Below are positions 9,278 through 18,246 of a stretch of 58,241 bases of DNA, in pieces. Origin of the DNA: a virus; IMG/VR virus record IMGVR_UViG_3300046167_000364, positions 1 to 58,241 of that record. The stretch is one strand, 5' to 3'. Numbering within the stretch: position 1 is the first letter of the stretch; every line of letters begins with the position of its first letter. The position numbers and the translations under genes are program-made. The notes under the pieces are model-generated. The model had not been told where the DNA came from, searched no databases, and saw nothing but the letters and a program-made list of their open reading frames with translations.

Positions 9278-10801
9278 ATGGCTCAACAACTGCAAAGTAT
9301 TAATCTTGTAGCACCTGCTTTTAAGGGTGTTAACACTGAGGACTCTCCGCTTGCGCAGGATCCATCTTTTGCTGAGGTTGCGGATAATGCCGTAATTGAC
9401 AAGCGAGGGCGTATTGCCGCACGCAAGGGCCACAGCGTTACTACAACTAATAAGACTGTACTTGGCAGTGATTCCATTCGGTCTATTAAAGAGTTCCGTG
9501 ATGACGGCGGCAACACTAAAATTTTCTCTGTTGGCAACAACAAAATCATTAGCGGTACAGCCACGTTAGTCGATGAAACTCCCGGTAGTTATACAATCAC
9601 CGCTGATAACTGGAAGATGGTTACGTTTAACGACAAAATTTATTTCTTCCAAAGAACGTATGAGCCTCTTGTCTATGACAATGCAAGCGGATCAGTAGTT
9701 AAGTTAAGCACAGTTGCAGGCGCTTCCGGTGCTTCTGACATACCCAAATCAAACGAAGTGTTAGCGGCATACGGTCGCCTTTGGTGTGCTGACGTAAGCA
9801 ACAACAAATCTACTGTTTTCTGGTCTGACCTATTAATCGGTCAAAACTGGACAGGCGGTACTAGCGGCTCTATTGATATCTCCAAAGTATGGCCTGACGG
9901 CTACGACGAAATTGTTGCGTTAGCCGCACACAACAGCCTCCTTATTATCTTTGGTAAGCACAGTATTGTGGCTTATCAAGGCGCTGAAGCCCCAGCAAGC
10001 ATGACCCTAGCAGATACCGTTGCAGGTGTGGGTTGTGTAGATAGAGATACCGTGCAGTACACAGGTACTGATGTCTTGTTCCTATCACATACTGGCCTCA
10101 AAAGCTTTGGGCGAACAATCCAAGAGAAGTCTTTGCCGATTAGTAGCCTGTCAGGAAACATTACCAAGGACATTATTGGCTCGCTACAAACAGAGAGTAG
10201 CTTCTTTAGATCGGTGTATAGCCCAGAAGAAGGTTTCTATCTTTTAACGTTTGTTGGTCAGGATATTACGTATTGCTTTGACGTTCGCGGCACAACAGAA
10301 AATGGTTCGTACCGTGTAACACGCTGGGTATCTACAGGATTTACTTCGTATGCCAGAAAAGAAAATGGCGATCTACTGATTGGCACATCTAACGGGATTA
10401 GCGAGTACACAGGTTATACCGACAATGCTACGCCGTATCGATTTAAGTATTACAGCCCAAGCCTAACGTTTGGCGATAGCTCACGAATTAAGATCCTTAA
10501 AAAACTAAAGCCAACACTAGTAGGCGCAAACAATGCCACGGTGTTTTTGAAGTGGGCGTATGACTTTAAAGGTACGTACTCAACGGCTGAGTTTACGGTA
10601 GGTGATCAGATAACAGGATTCTTTGGCGAAAGTGAGTATACAACGGTTGAGTTCACTGGCGGCGCACTAACCAACCAAAGAAGTCTTAATGCAACGGGCT
10701 ACGGCACTAGTGTTGTTGTGGGTTTAGAAGCGGATATTGATGGCTCTCAGCTATCACTACAAGAAATTAACGTAATGGCTTTGATAGGAAAGCTACTTTA
10801 A
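9278..10801 (+). CDS. Tail nozzle / DNA stabilisation protein (P22 gp10-like)
   Basis: 507 aa, beta-rich throughout. It opens with NLVAPAFKGVNTEDSPLAQDP, then ADNAVIDKRGRIAARKG, a start common to tail tube or packaged-DNA stabilisation proteins of short-tailed phages. Repeated beta-propeller-like segments follow (FNDKIYFFQ, AYGRLWCADVSNNKSTVFWSD, FGKHSIVAYQG, GDLLIGTSNGISEYTG). The role would be forming the distal tail tube below the adaptor and closing the DNA channel. Nearly identical to unit B 45266-46790, which is frameshifted. Confidence 0.65.
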   Translation: MAQQLQSINLVAPAFKGVNTEDSPLAQDPSFAEVADNAVIDKRGRIAARKGHSVTTTNKTVLGSDSIRSIKEFRDDGGNTKIFSVGNNKIISGTATLVDETPGSYTITADNWKMVTFNDKIYFFQRTYEPLVYDNASGSVVKLSTVAGASGASDIPKSNEVLAAYGRLWCADVSNNKSTVFWSDLLIGQNWTGGTSGSIDISKVWPDGYDEIVALAAHNSLLIIFGKHSIVAYQGAEAPASMTLADTVAGVGCVDRDTVQYTGTDVLFLSHTGLKSFGRTIQEKSLPISSLSGNITKDIIGSLQTESSFFRSVYSPEEGFYLLTFVGQDITYCFDVRGTTENGSYRVTRWVSTGFTSYARKENGDLLIGTSNGISEYTGYTDNATPYRFKYYSPSLTFGDSSRIKILKKLKPTLVGANNATVFLKWAYDFKGTYSTAEFTVGDQITGFFGESEYTTVEFTGGALTNQRSLNATGYGTSVVVGLEADIDGSQLSLQEINVMALIGKLL

Positions 10802-10813
10802 CGGGAGCAAACA

Positions 10814-11770
10814 ATGGACGACGATATTTTTAACGAAGACGAGTTTGATTTTGAAACCGGCCAGTTTATTGAAGGCTCTGGTGGAGGAAACGGCTTCTTT
10901 GATTTCCTAGGAGGTCTTGCTGATTATGCAACCCAGCCCGGCGTTTTACTCCCAGGCATTCTTGGCGGCCTTCTTACAGGAGAAGCTTATGGGCGGTTAA
11001 GCGACATAGGGAAACAAGCACGAACAGGCGCAGAAGCATTAGCCGAACAGCAACTACAGCAAACGCAGTTTAGGCCGTTTACTGTAACCACTGCTACTGG
11101 CGCTGGCTTTGGCACCCGTGTTGACCCTATCACTGGCGAAGTCAAAACAACCATGGGCCTATCTCCACAAGAACAAGCAATGCAGTCACAGCTCTTAGGT
11201 GGCGCTGGCGGATTTTTTACAGGCGCCATGCAAGACCCTGCTATTCGTGAGCAAGAGCTATACGGGCAAATTAGGGCCGCTACCGAAGCTGATGAGCGCA
11301 TGGAGCGTCTTGGCTTGGAAGAGCGTCTAGCGGCTCAAGGCAGACTAGGAGTGCGTACAGCGCAGTTTGGCGGCACGCCTGAGCAGTTAGCTATGGAGCG
11401 GGCGCAACAACAAGCTATGGCTCAAGCAAGGCTTGGTGCGGCACAGCAGGCACGTCAAGAGCAAGTCCAACAATCTCAGTTAGGCGGTCAGTTTTTGGGA
11501 ATGGGCTACGTACCACAGCAACAACTTCTTGCGGCTACTCAACCTTCACAGCAGTTGGCGGCACTACAACAGCAGGCGCAGTTGCAAGGTGCTGGATTGT
11601 TTGGAGAGGCTTCTATGTCTGGCCTGGAATCACAGCTTATTGCAGAGCAAGCAAGAGCAAACTTGCTGGGCCAAATGGGTACGGGTTTGTTAAGCGGTGC
11701 CTTTACACCACAGCAAACATCGCCAACAGAATCAATGGTTGGCAACTTTATTAGACAGCTTGGAGGCTAA
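10814..11770 (+). CDS. Gln/Ala-rich virion protein, probable ejection protein
   Basis: 318 aa. A hydrophobic Gly-rich segment lies near residues 25-55 (NGFFDFLGGLADYATQPGVLLPGILGGLLTG), then a long Gln/Ala-rich helical body (ERAQQQAMAQARLGAAQQARQEQ). This composition is typical of internal proteins ejected with DNA in short-tailed phages. The first 23 residues differ fully from unit B (46803), after which the two are almost identical: a sharp recombination border. Confidence 0.6.
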   Translation: MDDDIFNEDEFDFETGQFIEGSGGGNGFFDFLGGLADYATQPGVLLPGILGGLLTGEAYGRLSDIGKQARTGAEALAEQQLQQTQFRPFTVTTATGAGFGTRVDPITGEVKTTMGLSPQEQAMQSQLLGGAGGFFTGAMQDPAIREQELYGQIRAATEADERMERLGLEERLAAQGRLGVRTAQFGGTPEQLAMERAQQQAMAQARLGAAQQARQEQVQQSQLGGQFLGMGYVPQQQLLAATQPSQQLAALQQQAQLQGAGLFGEASMSGLESQLIAEQARANLLGQMGTGLLSGAFTPQQTSPTESMVGNFIRQLGG

Positions 11771-11772
11771 CA

Positions 11773-12924
11773 ATGGCTAAGTTTTCACAAGCATTTTTGC
11801 AGGGCATGCTACAGCCCTCCTATCAAAAAGGGTTGTTTACTGCCGCACAGCAGGCTGGGCAATTGCCGGCTCAACTAAAACAAGAGCGCCAGCAACAAGC
11901 TGAAATGCAAAGTTTTCGCACAATGAATCCTGAACAGCAATTTGACTTTCTTGAGTCAAAAGCTAAGACACCGCAAGAAATACTCAAGGTTCAAGGAATG
12001 AGAGCTGAGGCGGCACAGGCTAAAGCTAAGGCTAAAAAAGCAGAGGCTGATGCAAAGTGGGAGGCGTACACTAGAGGCAAAACTTTAGAAGAAGATAACA
12101 ACAACAAATTTGTTGATGGTGCATCTTTAGCCGCTGTAGATAGTGGTGATATTAATGCTTACATAGCTCGGCTTCCACCTGAAGTTTCTGATTCAATAAA
12201 AGAAAGAGTTAGGCAGGAAGCTGTTGCAATACAGAAATCAAGAGAAGCCGCAGGCTTGATTGCTACAGAAAGCACACTGCCTCAAGAATACATTGACGTA
12301 CTTCAAGCCAATCCAAAGCTAGCAGATAACGCAGAAGCTAAAGAACAGCTTCGTTTGTATAACAATCCAAAAAATCCTGGGGACAAAAAACGCGCGGCAT
12401 TTGCTTTGCGCGCTTTGGTTGATGCAGAAGATAAACGCACAAGAGCTTTGTATAACTCTGACACTTATGCAAAAGATCGTGCAGGTGATGCCCTTCGATA
12501 TCTTCAAAGCATGGAAAGCGAAGTGTATTTCTTTGAAAGTGAAGATCTACCAAGGATTGTTCAAAGCCTAGAAGGTGATGACCTTGTTGATTTCAAGAGA
12601 AAACTAGAGCTTGAGTATCGCAAGAATCCATCAGCTAATCCTGAGCAAGCGGCACGACAAGCATTAGACCAAATGCAAATAGAAACACCTGGAGCAGAGC
12701 TTGCGGAAGAACGCAGAGCTGAACGTGGAAGAGTTGAAGATATGCGAGAGGCCGCAATTCAAGAGTTAATGGCTGATGGCATGGATAGGATTGAGGCAGA
12801 AACAGAGCTAGCAAAACAAGAACAAGCTCGCATTGTTAAAAAACGCCAAGTAACGACAGCTGGCATAGAAGCCGTTAGAGCGGCAACTAAAGAAAGAAAA
12901 TATGGGCCATCTCCTAGAGGTTAA
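11773..12924 (+). CDS. Internal virion protein, mosaic (unit A allele)
   Basis: 383 aa. The first 33 residues (MAKFSQAFLQGMLQPSYQKG... AGQLP) match the unit B gene at 47792; the rest is unrelated or very diverged. The body is charged, Gln/Glu/Arg-rich and probably helical (KAKAKKAEADAKWEAYTR). It lies between two probable ejection proteins, so an internal role is likely. The conserved N-terminus may be a packaging or docking signal; this is inference. Confidence 0.6.
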   Translation: MAKFSQAFLQGMLQPSYQKGLFTAAQQAGQLPAQLKQERQQQAEMQSFRTMNPEQQFDFLESKAKTPQEILKVQGMRAEAAQAKAKAKKAEADAKWEAYTRGKTLEEDNNNKFVDGASLAAVDSGDINAYIARLPPEVSDSIKERVRQEAVAIQKSREAAGLIATESTLPQEYIDVLQANPKLADNAEAKEQLRLYNNPKNPGDKKRAAFALRALVDAEDKRTRALYNSDTYAKDRAGDALRYLQSMESEVYFFESEDLPRIVQSLEGDDLVDFKRKLELEYRKNPSANPEQAARQALDQMQIETPGAELAEERRAERGRVEDMREAAIQELMADGMDRIEAETELAKQEQARIVKKRQVTTAGIEAVRAATKERKYGPSPRG

Positions 12925-12928
12925 CTAA

Positions 12929-15583
12929 ATGAGTTCTGTTGAAGAGTATCTCAAGCTACTTTCTGAAGAAGAAACGCCAGAGTTATCTGAGCCTAAAACC
13001 GGCTCTGCCGTTGATGACTACTTTAGTTATATAGAGCAAAAGCGAATAGCTCGAAATGTCGGAAATGTAAGGGCGGCGGCTCAGGGCCTTACCTTTGGTT
13101 TTGCTGATGAGCTTGAAGCGGCGGCATCTGACGAGGAGTATGAGATTGCTCTTGCAAAAATACGGAAAGAGCAACAAAGGTATAAAGAAATGAACCCTGT
13201 TTCTGCGATTGGGTTTGAATTAGCAGGCAGTGTTCCTACTGCTGTTGCAGGTGCGGCTGGCCTTAGTCGTTTAGGCGTTACGTCTGCGGCTAAACAAGGA
13301 GCTTTAGAAGGTGCGGCTTATGGCACTGGCTCTGGAGAAAACTTTGAAGAGCGTGCCGCTGGCGCTGTTGTTGGTGGCTTAAGCGGCTTAGCGTTAGGAA
13401 AGCTTATTGATGTAGCGACAACGCCATCGTCCACTGGGGGTTTAAGAACTGAAGGACATGATCTTGCTGATAACTCCTTAAAGATTGAGCCTCAACTAGC
13501 AAACAAAGACATTGAAGCGGCAAGAGCTAACGAAGTATTTGATGAGGTAGACAACCCTCAGTACACCCAAAAGCCTTTGTCAGAAGCAAAGACCGCTGGC
13601 GAGCTTTGGTCTGGTTTAACTGGCGCTGTTAAGAACTTTTACAACGACAAGGTAACTGGTGTATCAGATGAGTTGATGCGTGTTGTTAGCCCGCAAGTAG
13701 GCGCTAGATTTCAACGTGCTGATGAAGCGGCTCTTGCCACAACAAACAAAGAGCTTGATGGGCTTTCAGAGCGCCTTGTTCCTGTTGTTAAGATTATTAA
13801 CGATAGTGAAAGAGCTAAGGGTGTAATACTTGATTATGCCGCAGGCAAGCTAGGTAAAACACGCAAAGACTCTCTTGTTAAATTACGTAAAGAGCTAGGT
13901 AACGATCTCAACACAGAACACATGAACGTGCTTGAGGCGTACCTTAACTATAGTTATAAGAAAAACGCTCAACTAAACAAAAAAGTATTTGGTGCCGCAT
14001 TCCCAGACGAACTTACCTATCTACATACGCGCAACATTTCTAGATACAAAGAGCTAAAAGATGAAGGCATGACAGATGCTGAAATCGAAAAGATGTTTGA
14101 AGATCCGGGTATGGAGCGGCGTACTCGTGGCTCTTATCTTAGTAAAGACTCCAATGCCCCGCGCCCAGAAGATTACGACAATCCAGTTATTTCGGATATG
14201 CAACGAATCTTTAAGATGGAGCGACTTGCGCAGGTGCAAGATAAGTTTGGCGTAAAGATTGACGATGTACTATCTGCTAAAAGAGCAACTCTTTCGGAGC
14301 GTGCGTTAGTTGCCTTAACTCCGCAGGAGTTTTTAGATTCTTTATTTTATACGCTAACCAATAAAGGCATCAGCAATGATGGCGCTCAGTATGCTGTAAA
14401 CAAAATAACTGACACCATTATGGGTCAGGCAAAGACGCCTCACCCAGCAATACAAGCCGCAAACTCTCTGGCCTATGCAACCACGCTTGCCGGCCCTATG
14501 TCTGCAATCCTTAACATTGCCGATATTCCTTTGTTAGGCGCTAAGTATGGCGGTCGTGCCGCACTTGAAGGTTTAAAGGTTCTTAATCCCTTTAAGAAAA
14601 TTCCTAGCCCAGACCTTAAAAAGATGGGCTTAAGCAATCAAACCTTTGGTGAATTCGTTAACAAAACAAATGAGCTTGCATCAAACAATCAAGGGTTTAT
14701 GGCAAGCACTGCACATCAAATGCGTAAAGGCGCTGACTTTTTAATGAAAGGCTCAGGCTTTGCGGCTATGGATCAAGTAGGCAAAAAAGGTGTTATGCGT
14801 GGCGTACTTCGTAGTGCAGTTGATGACGCCAAGATAGGAAATCTGTCTGAAAACTGGGGCTTTTACTTTAATAAAACCGAACTTGATTTGATTGGGGATC
14901 AGTTAAACAAGCATGGTATGGACTGGTCTAAGTACACAGGCGATGGAGCAAAACTTGTAGAAGAGCTTTTGTTTGCCGGGCTAGGTCAACAGCAGTTAAT
15001 TAGTGCGGCTGGTCGTCCTGCGGCATGGGCTAGAAACCCCAACCTTCGACCGCTGTGGGCATTGCGTGGCTTCGTAGTTAAACAGCAGGCCCTCGCGTTG
15101 CGGGAAGTCATGGGCAACATCAAAGCTGGCAAACCAGAAAAGGCGGCTCAGTTCCTTGGTCGCTACGCGGCGTATGGCGCAGGTGGGTATGCGGTAATTA
15201 ATGAAGGCCGACAATTTATCTTTGGTGACGGCGAAGCTTCATTTAATGGGCTAGTTCGAGGATACGGTGACGCCTGGGCAAGTTTGTTAACAGCCAATAC
15301 GCTTGGACTTAATGACTATCAATACGGTCAAATCAAGCAGAACGGGCTACTTTATACTTTTGCTCAGGGAATGATGCCGATAGCTATTGATCGTCCTTTG
15401 GATATTGGAAAGACAGTTGTTGAAGTGCTAGATAAAGAGCGACCACCACAGGCAATCGCTCAAGAATTACCAATCTTTACTCAGCCTATACGAACCGCAG
15501 AAAGAGCGGCGGGAGCTGTAGGGGCAACCACTACTCAAGGTCTTTTGCAAGAAGCACTGCGCAAACGCAATCCAGAACCTTAA
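12929..15583 (+). CDS. Large ejection / internal virion protein (unit A allele)
   Basis: 884 aa. The N-terminal 60 residues are acidic, followed by a hydrophobic Gly/Ala-rich stretch (about 90-165: SAIGFELAGSVPTAVAGAAGLSR, GAVVGGLSGLALGKL) that could cross a membrane, and a long helical C-terminal region. Unit B's 858-aa protein (49209) has the same plan with remote similarity, for example around ANSLAYATTLAGPMSAILNI versus LANPMNAILNIAEG. Large last-tail-gene proteins like this form the ejection conduit in short-tailed phages. No lytic transglycosylase motif was seen. Its stop overlaps the convergent NinG-like gene by four bases. Confidence 0.6.
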   Translation: MSSVEEYLKLLSEEETPELSEPKTGSAVDDYFSYIEQKRIARNVGNVRAAAQGLTFGFADELEAAASDEEYEIALAKIRKEQQRYKEMNPVSAIGFELAGSVPTAVAGAAGLSRLGVTSAAKQGALEGAAYGTGSGENFEERAAGAVVGGLSGLALGKLIDVATTPSSTGGLRTEGHDLADNSLKIEPQLANKDIEAARANEVFDEVDNPQYTQKPLSEAKTAGELWSGLTGAVKNFYNDKVTGVSDELMRVVSPQVGARFQRADEAALATTNKELDGLSERLVPVVKIINDSERAKGVILDYAAGKLGKTRKDSLVKLRKELGNDLNTEHMNVLEAYLNYSYKKNAQLNKKVFGAAFPDELTYLHTRNISRYKELKDEGMTDAEIEKMFEDPGMERRTRGSYLSKDSNAPRPEDYDNPVISDMQRIFKMERLAQVQDKFGVKIDDVLSAKRATLSERALVALTPQEFLDSLFYTLTNKGISNDGAQYAVNKITDTIMGQAKTPHPAIQAANSLAYATTLAGPMSAILNIADIPLLGAKYGGRAALEGLKVLNPFKKIPSPDLKKMGLSNQTFGEFVNKTNELASNNQGFMASTAHQMRKGADFLMKGSGFAAMDQVGKKGVMRGVLRSAVDDAKIGNLSENWGFYFNKTELDLIGDQLNKHGMDWSKYTGDGAKLVEELLFAGLGQQQLISAAGRPAAWARNPNLRPLWALRGFVVKQQALALREVMGNIKAGKPEKAAQFLGRYAAYGAGGYAVINEGRQFIFGDGEASFNGLVRGYGDAWASLLTANTLGLNDYQYGQIKQNGLLYTFAQGMMPIAIDRPLDIGKTVVEVLDKERPPQAIAQELPIFTQPIRTAERAAGAVGATTTQGLLQEALRKRNPEP

Positions 15584-16005
15584 TCCCAACTAACAAACTC
15601 TAGCCAACCTCTTACCCCTGCCGCCCTGTCATTCTCCATACGGGCGGCTTCTGCTTTGTAATGCTTGGCTATCTCTTTGACTTCCTTGTGTGCTCGCTTG
15701 GCTAGGTCAACATCCTCTGCCTTTTCTCTAATTAACTCAAGGGCACCTTCGCCGTAGGTGTCAATATAATGACGCACGAAGTAGTCCGGGCTACTACCAA
15801 ATCGTTGGTGGCATCCGTAGCAGTGAGCAAATGCGTTCATCTTGTCGTACCGAATGCCCTTCTTAGCGCGGCTAAAATAATGAGAGCAGTGCAGTCCCGT
15901 GCTATTTGATTCGTATTGTGTGCCACAGCCTTGGCACTTGAACTCATTGCGTATACGAATGCACCTACTGAACCAATGATCCGCCGCTGTTCTTTTTAAC
16001 TTCAT
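15580..16005 (-). CDS. ninG: NinG-like recombination protein
   Basis: 141 aa, about two-thirds the length of lambda NinG (Rap). It has zinc-binding pairs CQGCGTQ and CYGCH with HCSHYFSR between, an HNH-type arrangement typical of NinG. The N-terminus KLKRTAADHWFSRCIRIRN and the motif DYFVRHYIDTYGEGAL fit the family. NinG promotes recombination and may act on branched DNA. It follows NinB by a four-base overlap, as in lambdoid nin regions. Unit B copy at 51752. Confidence 0.75.
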   Translation of the reverse strand: MKLKRTAADHWFSRCIRIRNEFKCQGCGTQYESNSTGLHCSHYFSRAKKGIRYDKMNAFAHCYGCHQRFGSSPDYFVRHYIDTYGEGALELIREKAEDVDLAKRAHKEVKEIAKHYKAEAARMENDRAAGVRGWLEFVSWD

Positions 16006-16427
16006 TGCAATTGATCCTTTAGTTGTTGAGGGAATGGTACATATACCTGTTTATGCTCTGAGAGCCACCTGATTAGCACCTCAGCGGCCTCCGAGAGTTG
16101 GATAGGGGTTAGCTTAGCTGTTGACGATTTGCCGTGCATGGCCTTTATAACAGGCTTGTACAAGGTCTCTTTAACTAGCACCTCGGTAAAAGGTATTTCA
16201 AAGTTATCACTAAACGGGTGTCGCACGTAATGGCCTGCGTCGTTCAGTTCGGTAGCTACCTGCCTAAACCATAGGTGCATTGCATTGTTCTGTCGATCAC
16301 TGCGCGTAGTGTCTTTGATGTAGTACAGGATTGTTTTGCCTTCCTGCCATTGATCGAGAATGAAGTTAATAAAGAAGTTAGCTTTGTCTTTGCTGTCTAC
16401 TAGCCAGCGGTGTGATGGGTCACTCAT
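16002..16427 (-). CDS. ninB: NinB-like recombination mediator
   Basis: 141 aa. The motif TTRSDRQNNAMHLWFRQVATELNDAG corresponds to the RSxxQNxxLW region of NinB (lambda Orf), and the C-terminal EAAEVLIRWLSEH matches the family's end. Lambda Orf binds single-stranded DNA and SSB and can replace RecFOR. It overlaps NinG downstream and the 117-aa gene upstream, so the three are co-transcribed leftward. Unit B copy at 52331. Confidence 0.75.
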   Translation of the reverse strand: MSDPSHRWLVDSKDKANFFINFILDQWQEGKTILYYIKDTTRSDRQNNAMHLWFRQVATELNDAGHYVRHPFSDNFEIPFTEVLVKETLYKPVIKAMHGKSSTAKLTPIQLSEAAEVLIRWLSEHKQVYVPFPQQLKDQLQ

Positions 16428-16773
16428 AGGTATACTCGTAATATTCTGGCGCTAATTCAGGAAGGTTTGTTGCACCAGTATCGTCTGACACTTGATGTCT
16501 TGTACGGAAAAAACCCTCGCACTCGGGGTACATCCGCATAAATCTTCGAGAATAAAAGGCTCGATAATTATTGTTTAACTTAAAGCTATGCTTCCCATCA
16601 CCACCTGCATCAATTTCCCACCGTATTCTTTCAAACACTGCATTTACGCTATATGTTTTATAGCCACGATTTATCATTTCTTTAGAAAATCTAACAAACA
16701 AGTCCCAAACTTCTGGATGTTCCATGTGAAACTTTCCTACTTGCTCCTGCATTTCCTCTCGTCTTGTTTTCAT
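16420..16773 (-). CDS. Conserved phage protein of unknown function
   Basis: 117 aa. The core IRWEIDAGGDGKHSFKLNNNYRAFYSRRFM and FFRTRHQVSDD are recognisable from many phages and prophages, usually near recombination genes, but no function is known. It overlaps the NinB start by eight bases. Unit B lacks it and has a 51-aa gene nearby instead. RBS AGGAG lies upstream at about 16780. Confidence 0.75.
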   Translation of the reverse strand: MKTRREEMQEQVGKFHMEHPEVWDLFVRFSKEMINRGYKTYSVNAVFERIRWEIDAGGDGKHSFKLNNNYRAFYSRRFMRMYPECEGFFRTRHQVSDDTGATNLPELAPEYYEYTYE

Positions 16774-16960
16774 CTTGCTCTCCTTTGGTATTCAGTTTGC
16801 CCAGTTTGCCCAGTTTGCCCAGCCTGCCTCTAATGCCCTAGTTTTACCCCCCTACTTGTCGCGCCAAGCCTGCTTCCGGCGACGCGACGGGCACGCTAAA
16901 CGTGGGCATCAGGGGCATTCTGGAGGTTTTGGGGCATTCTGGGCATTCTGGGCATTCTAA
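16774..16960 (+). repeat. Candidate origin: two 9-bp repeat arrays around an inverted repeat (unit A)
   Basis: Left array: CAGTTTGCC at 16793, 16802 and 16811, plus variant CAGCCTGCC at 16820. Right array: GGGCATTCT at 16913, 16932, 16941 and 16950. Between them is an inverted repeat, GTCGCG at 16858-16863 with CGCGAC at 16883-16888. The array lies just after the ATPase gene on the leftward strand. Unit B keeps both arrays with an unrelated inverted repeat between (52757-52916). Iterons near a replication gene suggest an origin or initiator-binding site. Confidence 0.6.
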
Positions 16961-18100
16961 TTACATAGGTATCCAGCGGTAATACTTCTTGCCGTGTGCA
17001 CCTTTGCGTTCTAGCTTAAGGTTGTTGCCCTTGAGTAGCTCCATGCAACTGCGAAGCATTTTCTTTGTACATCCATTTGGGTTTACTTCGCTGTCGTTTA
17101 GCATGTCAAACAGATCTGTCTGCGAGTACAGCTTGTGAGCCTTCATAGCACTGCTTAGGAATATGTATTCGTCTTCGTATTTAGCAATGGCCTTTCCAAT
17201 CCTGATCTGCGCAGACTGCTTAGCCTTCATGTCGCTGATGTCATCGGGGCTCATAAACTCCACAGAGTCTACGGATTCTTCGTAGCCCACTGTCTCACTT
17301 GTTTGCTTGTACTTGAACCCACCCTCGAAGCTGATCTGACTTCTATCCTTTTCATTGATTACTAACAACTCTTGGTGGAATGCAAACTTATCATTGAGGG
17401 GATCAAGTCCGAACATGTTGTCGACATCAGCCTTGAGATCTCCAACGCCTTCAAAAATGAGTCGTCCATCCATGCTTCGATGCTTGTTGCAATGCCCCAA
17501 CAATACGACTGTGCCGCCTGCCGCCGCAAACTCTCTGAATACATGAAGCACATCCCGCATCTCACCCTTGTTCATTACACCCACAAACTTTTTGAGCGTG
17601 TCACAAATAACAATTTTGCCGTCCGCCTCGCCTTCTTCACGTATAGCATTGAGCAGATCTAGTGCTTGATTGGTGTTCCTAAGATATGGATCGTTGCTGT
17701 TTGCCAGTGTAACCATTGTCATTCCGTGGCGTTTACCTAGCTTGGCTTTTTGCAAAGCGCCCCTGGCCCCATCATCCTCGTTGAAATAGATAACATCGGA
17801 GCCTTTAATAAGGTTGTTGCGGATAGATTGGAATAGGTTGCCCAGAATCCATACGGTCTTACCAGCTCCTGACGGAGCGTATACAAGCGTTACAGTTCCG
17901 GTGGTAATCATGCCGGGGATAACGTCTCTTTCTTTAGCCAGACGCTCCTCAAGCTCTTCTATGCGGTCATTGAGTGCCGCATTGCGTAATCTATCTAAAG
18001 CAGATCTCCCATTCTGCCCTGCCATAATTGGTTTTAGCATTGATGTTGGTGCTGTTATTTGGCTCTGCTGATCGCAGTATACTGACCAGTCATCAGTCAT
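16961..18100 (-). CDS. RecA-fold ATPase, RepA-like helicase
   Basis: 379 aa. Walker A APSGAGKT lies near residue 73, a Walker B-like strand KIVICDTLKKF near 150, and a further RecA-fold strand TVVLLGHCNKH near 200, matching hexameric RepA/DnaB-type or RecA-like phage ATPases. The C-terminal about 90 residues look like a winged helix (SQTDLFDMLNDSEVNPNGCTKKMLRSCMELL). Probable role: replicative helicase or recombination ATPase. It starts a leftward operon with NinB and NinG. Unit B copy 52917. Confidence 0.75.
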   Translation of the reverse strand: MTDDWSVYCDQQSQITAPTSMLKPIMAGQNGRSALDRLRNAALNDRIEELEERLAKERDVIPGMITTGTVTLVYAPSGAGKTVWILGNLFQSIRNNLIKGSDVIYFNEDDGARGALQKAKLGKRHGMTMVTLANSNDPYLRNTNQALDLLNAIREEGEADGKIVICDTLKKFVGVMNKGEMRDVLHVFREFAAAGGTVVLLGHCNKHRSMDGRLIFEGVGDLKADVDNMFGLDPLNDKFAFHQELLVINEKDRSQISFEGGFKYKQTSETVGYEESVDSVEFMSPDDISDMKAKQSAQIRIGKAIAKYEDEYIFLSSAMKAHKLYSQTDLFDMLNDSEVNPNGCTKKMLRSCMELLKGNNLKLERKGAHGKKYYRWIPM

Positions 18101-18246
18101 TTACTGTCCCCTCTGTTTTGGTTTGAAAAGTCTTTAACTGTGACCGACCTAGTCAATCTTGTCAATAACCTTTAAAAGGTTTGCAACTCTTTACAAGTCT
18201 TTCGAAGTTCGATAGTATGGTCTGACCTACCAAAAAGGAGACTAAT
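18101..18246. promoter_or_regulatory. Divergent promoter region with palindromic operator (unit A)
   Basis: Rightward: -35 TTTACA at 18190-18195, 17-base spacer, -10 TAGTAT at 18213-18218, then AAGGAG before ATG 18247. Leftward: TTGACA (complement of 18159-18164) followed 20 bases on by AGTTAAAGACTTTTC, a pattern repeated in unit B. A 15-bp palindrome, AACCTTT-A-AAAGGTT (18167-18181), lies between the promoters and overlaps neither core, as an operator would. Confidence 0.65.
18190..18218 (+). promoter_or_regulatory. Sigma70-type promoter for the ERF operon
   Basis: TTTACA, 17 bases, TAGTAT: five of six and four of six matches to the host consensus with ideal spacing. The start of transcription would fall near 18225, giving a short leader before the 18247 gene. 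Confidence 0.65.

Noticed and set aside
16774-16960. Reading the 9-bp repeats as part of proteins (ECP or GKL peptide repeats)
   Set aside because: Period nine lets frames stay open by chance; good starts with RBS lie after the repeats, and the two units agree only from those starts.
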